From Actinotalea sp. (GTDB lineage: Bacteria > Actinomycetota > Actinomycetes > Actinomycetales > Cellulomonadaceae), in the NCBI GenBank assembly GCA_014360395.1, contig JACIXM010000102.1, positions 1 to 8,446 on the forward strand: 8,446 nucleotides of DNA. The letters are read 5' to 3'. Below, one piece after another: positions 1-4,930 of the stretch. The notes under the pieces were generated by a model, which was given only the letters and a program-made list of their open reading frames with translations, did no database searches and had not been told where the DNA came from. A program made the translations under genes and the position numbers. The stretch's first letter is position 1, and each line of letters begins with the position of its first letter.

Positions 1-503
1 TCGGCGAGCAGCACGAACGTCGGGATGACGAGCGCCGTCAGCGGCACCATGACGCTGCCGAGGAGGAGGGCGAACGCCGCGTTGCGCCCGCGGAAGCGGT
101 ACTTCGCGAACCCGTACCCCGCGAGCAGGGCCAGGACGGTGGCCCCGACACCCGCGGCCAGGGCGTAGAGGAACGAGTTGCCGAGCCACGTCCAGTAGAT
201 GCCGCCCTGGTAGGTGGTCAGCCGCTGGACGTTCTCGACGAAGGAGAACTCGTCCGCGAACCACAGCGGGCTGCTGCTGCTCGCGAACAGGCCGGAGTTG
301 GACTTCGTCGAGGCGACGACGAGCCACCACAGCGGGGTGACGAAGTACAGCACGAGCGCCAGGAGGAACAGGTGCGAGCCGAGCCGCGAGCCTCCTGGGC
401 CGCGGGGGGCGTCCTCGGGGCCGCGGCGGCGTCGGCGCAGGCGGCCCTCGGTCGTCGTCGTCGGCGGGGCACCGGCGGCACCGCCGGTCGTCTGGATGCT
501 CAT
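1..503 (-). CDS. Sugar ABC transporter permease, MalG-type, partial
   Basis: This is the second inner-membrane permease of a CUT1-family carbohydrate ABC transporter; with the MalF-type partner it would form the transmembrane channel. Only the N-terminal 167 codons are in the window; the rest, including the EAA loop that docks the ATPase, lies beyond base 1. Visible features are a Gly/Pro/Thr-rich then Arg-rich cytoplasmic N-terminus (about residues 1-43), a first membrane segment (LFLLALVLYFVTPLWWLVV), a periplasmic stretch rich in aromatic residues, then a second segment followed by GYGFAKYRFRGRN, a signature common in MalG-type permeases (seen as AGYAFAR or similar). The ATG overlaps the stop of the upstream permease as ATGA (500-503). 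No good Shine-Dalgarno is visible, so translational coupling is likely. The family call is firm; the substrate is unknown. Confidence 0.93.
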   Translation of the reverse strand, partial: MSIQTTGGAAGAPPTTTTEGRLRRRRRGPEDAPRGPGGSRLGSHLFLLALVLYFVTPLWWLVVASTKSNSGLFASSSSPLWFADEFSFVENVQRLTTYQGGIYWTWLGNSFLYALAAGVGATVLALLAGYGFAKYRFRGRNAAFALLLGSVMVPLTALVIPTFVLLA

Positions 504-1450
504 GAGCTCAGTCCGCTCTTCTTGCGGGTCAGGAAGAGGAAGAGGTACGAGAACGCGAAGACGATGACGCCGAGGGCGAAGGAGATCGTCGAGGCGTAGT
601 TGAACTGCTGGTAGGAGAACGCCAGCCCGTGCGCGTACATGTTGGGCGTGTAGTGCACCGGGATCGCGCCCGAGGCCACGTTGCGCAGGATCGAGGGCTC
701 CGTGAAGAACTGGAGCGTCCCGATGAGGGCGAACACCACGACCATGACGAGCGCGGCGGAGATCATCGGCACCTTGATGCGGAACGCGATCTGGCGGCCG
801 TTCGCCCCGTCGATCCGCGCCGCCTCGTAGACGGAGGGGTCGATCCCGCGCAGGGCGGCGTAGATGATGATCATGTAGTAGCCCGACCACTGCCAGGTCA
901 CGATGTTGACCAGGCTGTAGAACACGGTGCCGGGGGCCAGGAAGGCCGGCGGGCTCGCTCCGAAGAGCCCGAACAGGTCGTTCGCCGGCCCGAAGCGCGG
1001 GCTGTAGAGGAAGCCCCACATGAGGGCGCCGATCATCGCCGGCACCGCGTAGGGGACGAAGATCATCAGGCGGGAGAACCGGGACAGCCGTGTGGTGAGG
1101 GTGTCGAGCACCAGCGCCGCCGCGAGGGCGACGCCCAGCTGGATCGGCACCATCACCGCGACGAAGATGCCCACCCGGCGCAGACCGCCGAGGAACAGCG
1201 GGTCGGTGAACGCGCGCTGGTAGTTCGCCAGGCCGGTGAAGGACTCCCCCGCCGCCAGGGTGCTCGTGTGCAGGCTCATCCAGAAGGCGTAGGCCAGCGG
1301 CGCCACGAGGAGCACCAGGAAGACCACGGCGAACGGGGTCAGGAAGAGCCAGCCCCAGCGCTGCCGGTCACGCTCGATGCGGCCGACGCGGGCATGGGGC
1401 GTGTCGCGTCCGGTGCGGACGGCACCGGACGTCGTCGACGTCGTCGTCAT
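500..1450 (-). CDS. Sugar ABC transporter permease, MalF-type
   Basis: This is the first membrane permease of a CUT1 carbohydrate importer, 316 residues, a usual length for the family. A Ser/Thr/Arg-rich cytoplasmic tail (1-32) leads into a membrane segment at about 33-60. Further hydrophobic segments lie near 93-115, 126-148, 178-200, 229-250 and 286-307. The ATPase-coupling EAA loop is present at 209-228 (EAARIDGANG followed by KVP), so the subunit looks functional. The ATG at 1450 follows a GAGAGGGAG-type ribosome site about 8 nt upstream. The gene lies 68 bp downstream of the binding-protein gene with a strong hairpin between them, and its TGA overlaps the next permease's ATG by 4 bp. The ATPase is missing locally; actinobacterial CUT1 systems often share one encoded elsewhere (MsiK type). 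The substrate cannot be deduced. Confidence 0.95.
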   Translation of the reverse strand: MTTTSTTSGAVRTGRDTPHARVGRIERDRQRWGWLFLTPFAVVFLVLLVAPLAYAFWMSLHTSTLAAGESFTGLANYQRAFTDPLFLGGLRRVGIFVAVMVPIQLGVALAAALVLDTLTTRLSRFSRLMIFVPYAVPAMIGALMWGFLYSPRFGPANDLFGLFGASPPAFLAPGTVFYSLVNIVTWQWSGYYMIIIYAALRGIDPSVYEAARIDGANGRQIAFRIKVPMISAALVMVVVFALIGTLQFFTEPSILRNVASGAIPVHYTPNMYAHGLAFSYQQFNYASTISFALGVIVFAFSYLFLFLTRKKSGLSS

Positions 1451-1478
1451 GCGGATCGCTCCCTCTCAGGATCGGACG

Positions 1479-1511
1479 CCCGGGCCGGACCGCTCGGCGG
1501 CCCGGCCCGGG
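1479..1511 (-). promoter_or_regulatory. Intercistronic GC hairpin after the binding-protein gene
   Basis: Bases 1479-1488 (cccgggccgg) are perfectly complementary to 1502-1511 (ccggcccggg), a 10-bp all-GC stem. After one A-C mismatch, 1490-1493 pairs with 1497-1500 around a 3-nt loop. The structure begins 8 nt past the binding-protein stop and ends 28 nt before the next start. No U-tract follows on the transcribed strand, so a complete intrinsic terminator is unlikely. By analogy with malE-malF and other binding-protein operons, it probably protects the upstream mRNA from 3' exonucleases or causes partial termination, giving more binding protein than permease. Confidence 0.65.
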
Positions 1512-1518
1512 ACCCGGA

Positions 1519-2877
1519 TCACTCGATGACCGTGAAGCCCTGCGACTCCGCGTACGCCCGGACGTCCGCCTCGAGCGCCTCGAGCGCGCCGGCCGCGTCC
1601 ACCCGGCCCTCGACGAGGGCGGTGAGCTGCTGGGTGCCCTGGTCGTAGACGTAGGTCAGGAACGGGGGCGTCGTGAAGCCCTCGTAGCCGGCCGCCGCCT
1701 CGAGGAAGACGTCCTTCTGGATCTGCTGACCGTCGAAGAACGGGTACTCGAGCTCGGCGAAGTAGTCCGACTCCAGCACCGGCCGCCACAGCGGGAACAG
1801 CGCGGCCTCCTCGATGCCGATCCGCCACGCCTCGTCCGTGCCGAAGATGTCCATCGCCACCCGGGCGGCGAGCTCCTCGTCCGAGGCCTGCTCGGAGACG
1901 GCGAAGGTGGACCCGCCGATGTTCACCGACCGCGGCTCCTCGCCCTCCCACTGCGGGAGCGGCACGGCGCGCCACACGGCGTCCTCGTCCGCGTCGGACA
2001 GACCCTCGAGGTAGCCCGGGCCCCACGCGGCGGCGACGTACGAGGCGTACGTGCCGTCGACGAGGCTGGCGTTGTAGTCGGCCGTGAACGCCTCGTCGGT
2101 GGCGACGAGGCCGCGGTCGACGAGGTCCTCCCAGAAGGCCAGCACCTCGACGGCCTCAGGGGTGTTGATGTTGATGCCGATGTCGGTGCTCGCCGAGTCG
2201 TAGGTGAACGGCGCCCAGCCCTTCTGGGCCGCCATCGCCTGCACGAAGGCCCACCAGTTCGGCGGGAAGTTGGCGATCACGCCGTCGAAGCCCGCGTCCT
2301 GCAGGGCCTGGGCCGCGTCCGCGAACTCCTCCCAGGTGGTCGGCACCGCGACGCCGTGCTCGTCGAAGATGTCCTGGCGGACGAGCAGGCCCATGGGGCC
2401 GCCGTCGACCGGGATGGCGTAGACGGCGTCGCCCTCGGTGACGTCCGCCCAGGCGCCCTCGGTGTAGTCGCCCTCGAGCTCGGCGGCACCGTAGGGCGCG
2501 AGGTCCACGAGAGCGTTCCGGATCGTGTACTGGCCGAGGAACTCCGCCTCGATCATCATGACGTCCGGGGCGCCGGAGCCCGCCTCGAGCGCCGTGCTGA
2601 AGGCCTGGTAGGCGTCCCCGCCCTGGCCCGCGTTCGTCCAGCAGACCTGCACGTCGTCGTTGGTCTCGTTGAAGTGGTCGACGACCTGCTCCATCGCCGG
2701 GTACCAGGCCCAGACGGTGACCAGCGGAACGTCCTCGACCTTGATCGTGTTGGTGCACGAGGCCGCGGACGAGCCGCCCCCACCGCTCCCGCCTCCGCAC
2801 GCGGCGAGCGCGGCGGCAGCGCCCAGGGCGACGGCGACGCTGCGTGCGCGGCGGCCTGCCCATCGGGTCTTCAGCAT
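1519..2877 (-). CDS. Extracellular sugar-binding lipoprotein (CUT1 substrate-binding protein)
   Basis: This 452-residue protein would capture a sugar outside the cell and deliver it to the two permeases encoded downstream. The N-terminus is a lipoprotein signal: positive residues (KTRWAGRRAR), a hydrophobic stretch, then the lipobox L24-A25-A26-C27. A Gly/Ser-rich linker follows at 28-40. The mature part reads as a family 1 extracellular solute-binding protein, with VTVWAWYPAMEQVVDHFNE near 53-71 and the segment NAGQGGDAYQAFSTALEAG before APDVMMIEAEF (104-113). C41 and C79 could form a disulfide. An ATG 51 bp further upstream is in frame, but the chosen ATG has a near-perfect AAGGAGG (2884-2890) six bases before it, and the signal peptide starts properly from it. 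It is the first gene of the transporter operon. Oligosaccharide uptake is likely; the exact substrate is not identifiable. Confidence 0.95.
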   Translation of the reverse strand: MLKTRWAGRRARSVAVALGAAAALAACGGGSGGGGSSAASCTNTIKVEDVPLVTVWAWYPAMEQVVDHFNETNDDVQVCWTNAGQGGDAYQAFSTALEAGSGAPDVMMIEAEFLGQYTIRNALVDLAPYGAAELEGDYTEGAWADVTEGDAVYAIPVDGGPMGLLVRQDIFDEHGVAVPTTWEEFADAAQALQDAGFDGVIANFPPNWWAFVQAMAAQKGWAPFTYDSASTDIGININTPEAVEVLAFWEDLVDRGLVATDEAFTADYNASLVDGTYASYVAAAWGPGYLEGLSDADEDAVWRAVPLPQWEGEEPRSVNIGGSTFAVSEQASDEELAARVAMDIFGTDEAWRIGIEEAALFPLWRPVLESDYFAELEYPFFDGQQIQKDVFLEAAAGYEGFTTPPFLTYVYDQGTQQLTALVEGRVDAAGALEALEADVRAYAESQGFTVIE

Positions 2878-2920
2878 GCGAATCCTCCTTGATCCGTGCC
2901 GCGGCACCGGCGCCGACGGC

Positions 2921-2938
2921 TTCTGCATCGATGTAGAA
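2921..2938. promoter_or_regulatory. Putative LacI-family operator O1 (transporter promoter, start-site region)
   Basis: The sequence ttctgcatcgatgtagaa is an 18-bp inverted repeat with eight of nine base pairs matching, centred on the CpG usual in LacI-family operators. It lies just downstream of the proposed -10 box of the transporter promoter, about where transcription would begin. The 15 bases 2926-2940 (catcgatgtagaacg) recur exactly at 4131-4145 upstream of the repressor gene. Confidence 0.75.
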
Positions 2939-2942
2939 CGTT

Positions 2943-2971
2943 ATCTTTCATCGATGAAGAAGCAACGTCAA
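2943..2971 (-). promoter_or_regulatory. Putative sigma-70-type promoter of the sugar transporter operon
   Basis: On the minus strand TTGACG (2971-2966) is a five-of-six match to the -35 consensus. It is followed by a 17-bp spacer and AAAGAT (2948-2943) as a weak -10. Transcription would start near 2936, giving a leader of about 60 nt before the binding-protein ATG. One palindromic operator lies in the spacer and another over the start site, a layout suited to repression by the neighbouring LacI-family protein. The -35 and spacing are good; the -10 is the weaker part of the call. Confidence 0.55.
2947..2958. promoter_or_regulatory. Putative LacI-family operator O2 (promoter spacer)
   Basis: TTCATCGATGAA is a perfect 12-bp palindrome with the same CATCGATG core and central CpG as O1. 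It lies between the proposed -35 and -10 boxes and overlaps the -10 by two bases. Its centre is 23 bp from that of O1, a little over two helical turns. A bound repressor here would block polymerase directly. Confidence 0.7.
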
Positions 2972-3003
2972 GAGGTCGGCGGAGATTCTTCGCGGGTCGC
3001 TCG

Positions 3004-3021
3004 CGCCGGCGTCGACCGGCG
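3004..3021 (-). terminator. Possible stem-loop after the repressor gene
   Basis: cgccgg (3004-3009) pairs with ccggcg (3016-3021) around a 6-nt loop, 12 bases past the repressor stop and upstream of the transporter promoter. No U-tract follows, and short GC stems arise easily in DNA of this composition, so this is a weak terminator candidate only. Confidence 0.3.
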
Positions 3022-3032
3022 ACGCGGGGTCG

Positions 3033-4076
3033 TCAGCCGACGGCCGCGGTCGCGGCGGCGCGGTCCGGCGCGCCGGTCGAGCCGCCCGGGACCAGCTGGA
3101 AGTCCGGCGCGATCCGGCGCGCCCCGCCCGCGACCCCGCGCCGGCGCTCGTCGAGGAGCCGGACGGCCTCGCGGGGGATCACCGTGCGTCCCGGGTCGAT
3201 CGTCGTGAGCGTCGGGTTGGAGTAGCGGCCCTCGTCGATGGCGTCGAAGCCGACGACGGCGACGTCGTCCGGCACGCGCAGGCCGCGGACCTGGATCTCG
3301 TGCATCGCGCCGAGGGCCAGGGAGTCGTTGAACGCGAAGACGGCGTCGAAGTCGACGCCGTCGTCCAGGAGCCGGCCGACGGTGCGCGCCCCGGTCGCAT
3401 GGTCCCAGGTCCGGATCGTGGGGACCACGAGGACGGGGTCGACCGCGAGCCCCGCGGCCTCGTGCGCCTCGCGGTAGCCGGTCAGACGCAGCGGTGCCGA
3501 GCCGACGTCCTGCGTCGGGTTGGGGCCGAGCGCGACGATCCGCCGGCGGCCCGCCCGCAGGAGGTGCTCGGTCGCCGCGCGCGCGGCGGCCGTGTTCTGC
3601 ATCGTCACGTGGTCGATGTCGGGGTGGAAGACGCGCTCGCCGAGGAGCACCAGCGGGTACGACAGGTCCAGGAGCGACGCCGCGTCGTCGGTGCCCAGGG
3701 CCAGAGGGCTGTAGATGAGCCCGTCGGTGAGGTGCCGACGGGCCCCGGTGAGCACCTCCAGCTCGAGGTCCCGGCGCCCGCCGTGCTGCTCGATGATGAC
3801 CGTCAGTCCGCACTCCTCGGCCGCCGCGATGACGGCGCCGGCGAGCTCGGCGAAGTACGGCACCCGCAGCTCCGGGAGGGCGAGGCCGATGATCCCGGTG
3901 CGGCCGGTGCGCAGGCTCCGTGCCGTCGCGTTCATCTGGTAGCCCAGCTCCTCGATCGCTGCGAGCACGCGATCGCGGGTCTCCGGCTTGATGTACGGGT
4001 AGCCGTTGACCACGTTGGAGACGGTCTTCGCCGAGACGCCGGCGCGCCGGGCGACGTCCCGCATCGTGACTGCCAT
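3033..4076 (-). CDS. LacI-family transcriptional repressor
   Basis: A 347-residue regulator that probably represses the adjacent transporter operon until the sugar or a derivative binds. The N-terminal helix-turn-helix (about 4-25) contains TMRDVARRAG and the recognition helix SAKTVSNVVNG. The hinge (NATARSLRTGRTG) follows near 49-61, then a periplasmic-binding-protein-like sensor domain with family hallmarks FAFNDSLALGAMHEIQ, VPDDVAVVGFDAIDEG and NPTLTTIDPGR. The C-terminus is Ala-rich. The start at 4076 is preferred because AGGAGG (4087-4082) lies five bases upstream. A longer in-frame ATG at 4133 would add 19 residues with no family resemblance and would start inside the operator. The gene is 155 bp upstream of the binding-protein gene on the same strand. 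Its own promoter carries the same operator core, implying autoregulation. The family is certain; the effector is unknown. Confidence 0.96.
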   Translation of the reverse strand: MAVTMRDVARRAGVSAKTVSNVVNGYPYIKPETRDRVLAAIEELGYQMNATARSLRTGRTGIIGLALPELRVPYFAELAGAVIAAAEECGLTVIIEQHGGRRDLELEVLTGARRHLTDGLIYSPLALGTDDAASLLDLSYPLVLLGERVFHPDIDHVTMQNTAAARAATEHLLRAGRRRIVALGPNPTQDVGSAPLRLTGYREAHEAAGLAVDPVLVVPTIRTWDHATGARTVGRLLDDGVDFDAVFAFNDSLALGAMHEIQVRGLRVPDDVAVVGFDAIDEGRYSNPTLTTIDPGRTVIPREAVRLLDERRRGVAGGARRIAPDFQLVPGGSTGAPDRAAATAAVG

Positions 4077-4124
4077 CCGCTCCTCCTGGTGCCGACGTCG
4101 GGGGCCAGCCTCGCACGTCGCTCG

Positions 4125-4145
4125 ATGGTACATCGATGTAGAACG
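4125..4145 (-). promoter_or_regulatory. Repressor-gene promoter with LacI-family operator O3
   Basis: TACATCGATGTA (4129-4140) is a perfect 12-bp palindrome with the CATCGATG core, and its right half extends to match O1 exactly (catcgatgtagaacg). On the minus strand TACCAT (4130-4125) is a reasonable -10 box, overlapped by the palindrome by two bases, the same register as O2 over its -10 box. No convincing -35 is present; TTCCGG at 4155-4150 would need a 19-bp spacer. The leader would be roughly 40 nt. Autorepression is the likely outcome. Confidence 0.6.
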
Positions 4146-4267
4146 AGCCCCGGAAGCCAGGTCAGGGGGCGCGCCCCGGGGTGCGGCAGGGCTTCGCCGC
4201 AGCGCCGGGCGGGGGGTGGACTCGCAGCGCCGGGCGTGGAGGGGCGCACGCCCGCAGAACGACGTCA

Positions 4268-4290
4268 GGCCCGGTCGCCATGACCGGGCC
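4268..4290 (-). terminator. Hairpin downstream of the bS22 gene, probable terminator
   Basis: ggcccggtc (4268-4276) and gaccgggcc (4282-4290) form a perfect 9-bp stem with a 5-nt loop, 29 bases past the bS22 stop. The bases that follow on the minus strand are TGACGTCGTTCTG, only modestly U-rich, as is common for actinobacterial terminators. It would separate bS22 transcription from the repressor gene ahead. Confidence 0.6.
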
Positions 4291-4299
4291 CGACCGTGC

Positions 4300-4315
4300 A
4301 GCCGCCTGGGCGGCT
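4300..4315 (-). terminator. First of two tandem hairpins after bS22
   Basis: agccgc (4300-4305) pairs with gcggct (4310-4315) around a ctgg tetraloop, four bases past the bS22 stop and 9 bp before the larger 4268-4290 hairpin. It may act with that hairpin in termination or in 3'-end protection of a very short, abundant mRNA. Confidence 0.4.
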
Positions 4316-4319
4316 CAGC

Positions 4320-4418
4320 TCACTTCTTGTTGCGGCGCTGGTGGCGCGTCTTGCGCAGCAGCTTGCGGTGCTTCTTCTTGGCCATGCGCTTGCGGCGCTT
4401 CTTGATGACGGAGCCCAC
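4320..4418 (-). CDS. Mini ribosomal protein bS22 (AURKAIP1/COX24 domain)
   Basis: A 32-residue, extremely basic protein starting GSVIKKRRKRMAKKKHRK after the initiator and ending RRNKK; 18 of 32 residues are Lys or Arg. This is the actinobacterial mini protein resolved in mycobacterial 30S subunits and named bS22, where it binds 16S rRNA near the decoding region. The same family appears in databases as AURKAIP1/COX24 domain-containing protein. The GTG start is chosen because the MGSVIKKRRKRM N-terminus is the conserved form and a GTGAGGA ribosome site lies five bases before it. An internal ATG would remove the first 11 residues. Upstream on the same strand is an excisionase-like HTH gene, a pairing also seen in mycobacteria (Rv0500A/Rv0500B). 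Two hairpins follow the stop. The gene is easily missed because of its size. Confidence 0.93.
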   Translation of the reverse strand: MGSVIKKRRKRMAKKKHRKLLRKTRHQRRNKK

Positions 4419-4512
4419 GGGTCCTCACAGGTTCTAGGTCGGGTTCACACCGGGGTCCGTTCAGGGCCGCCAGGGCCCGGAACCGCCCCGAGCTCGGGAA
4501 AGTCCGTCGACC

Positions 4513-4518
4513 ACTGTA
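4513..4518 (-). promoter_or_regulatory. Possible -10 box for bS22
   Basis: On the minus strand TACAGT fits the TANNNT pattern of actinobacterial vegetative promoters and lies about 95 bp before the bS22 start, between it and the HTH gene. No -35-like hexamer stands at the proper distance (the bases there read CCGCCG). bS22 may therefore be expressed from here, from the HTH gene's promoter, or both. Confidence 0.3.
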
Positions 4519-4584
4519 CCGCGTCCCGGGCCCGGCGGCGGGCGCGGGGAGACCAGGAGCCGAAGCGGTCAGCAGGGCACGCGA

Positions 4585-4818
4585 TCAGGAGCTGAGCCGA
4601 CCCTCGCCGCGCTCGTCGCCGAGGTGCTCCGTGGACGACGCCGCCAGGTACGCGTCGAGCGCGTCCTGCGGCACACGGAAGGACCGGCCGACGCGGACAG
4701 CCGGGAGCTCGCCGCCGTGCACCAGCCGGTACACGGTCATCCGCGAGACGCGCATGACGTCCGCGACCTCCGCCACGGTGAGGTACCGCAGTCGAGGCTG
4801 CTCCGGCCCACTGCTCAT
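4585..4818 (-). CDS. Small excisionase/BldC-like helix-turn-helix DNA-binding protein
   Basis: A 77-residue single-domain DNA-binding protein of the excisionase/MerR-like HTH_17 family. The winged HTH covers about residues 11-60: YLTVAEVADVMRVSRMTVYRLVHGG is the helix-turn-helix and LPAVRVGRSFRVPQDALDAYL the wing and closing helix. It resembles the conserved mycobacterial Rv0500A type more than phage excisionases, and no phage or integrase gene is nearby, so a chromosomal regulatory role is more likely than recombination. The C-terminal tail (SSTEHLGDERGEGRLSS) looks disordered. A GGAGGGG ribosome site lies 11 bases before the ATG, a rather long spacing. The gene sits between acuC and bS22 on the same strand. 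Its promoter region carries phased 9-bp repeats, suggesting autoregulation. Its targets are unknown. Confidence 0.9.
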   Translation of the reverse strand: MSSGPEQPRLRYLTVAEVADVMRVSRMTVYRLVHGGELPAVRVGRSFRVPQDALDAYLAASSTEHLGDERGEGRLSS

Positions 4819-4874
4819 CGCTGCCCGATCCCCTCCACGGCCCGACGGCGCCGCCGATCGGCTGCGTCGCCCGA

Positions 4875-4903
4875 AGCCTAGGGGCTGGTGGGACCGGTGT
4901 GAA
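4875..4903 (-). promoter_or_regulatory. Promoter of the HTH gene
   Basis: On the minus strand TTCACA (4903-4898) matches the -35 consensus at five of six positions. It is followed by a 17-bp spacer and TAGGCT (4880-4875), which fits TANNNT. Transcription would start about 50 bp before the HTH start codon and could continue into bS22. The -35 box is itself the last unit of a phased repeat array. Confidence 0.6.
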
Positions 4904-4930
4904 AGGGGTGGAACGGGTGACTCCTGTGAC
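4895..4930. repeat. Four 9-bp phased direct repeats at the HTH-gene promoter
   Basis: Read on the plus strand, four consecutive 9-mers are cggtgtgaa, aggggtgga, acgggtgac and tcctgtgac. A GTGA or GTGG core recurs at exactly 9-bp steps (4899, 4908, 4917, 4926). The array runs from the -35 box of the HTH-gene promoter to the first base of the acuC stop codon. Short same-orientation repeats at about this pitch are what the related protein BldC occupies as head-to-tail multimers, so this is a candidate binding array for the product of the gene it precedes. The repeats are degenerate, and binding is inferred. Confidence 0.5.

Noticed and set aside
629..1648. A 339-codon plus-strand frame opposite the MalF-type permease
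   Set aside because: Low-complexity Arg/His/Asp/Glu-rich translation typical of an antisense shadow; the minus strand encodes a full permease with its EAA loop.
2878..2928. Upstream ATG adding 17 residues to the sugar-binding protein
   Set aside because: It would bury the lipoprotein signal behind extra residues, start within an operator, and ignore the strong AAGGAGG before the ATG at 2877.
4077..4133. Upstream ATG adding 19 residues to the LacI-family protein
   Set aside because: LacI proteins begin a few residues before the HTH, the ATG at 4076 has AGGAGG five bases upstream, and the longer start lies inside the operator.
4166..4177. Palindrome ggggcgcgcccc between the repressor promoter and the bS22 terminator
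   Set aside because: A 12-bp all-GC palindrome is likely by chance at this composition, and it has no repeat elsewhere or clear relation to a promoter.
4585..4818. The excisionase-like gene as a sign of a prophage or integrative element
   Set aside because: No integrase, attachment-site repeats or phage genes are seen, and the protein matches the conserved chromosomal family found beside bS22.
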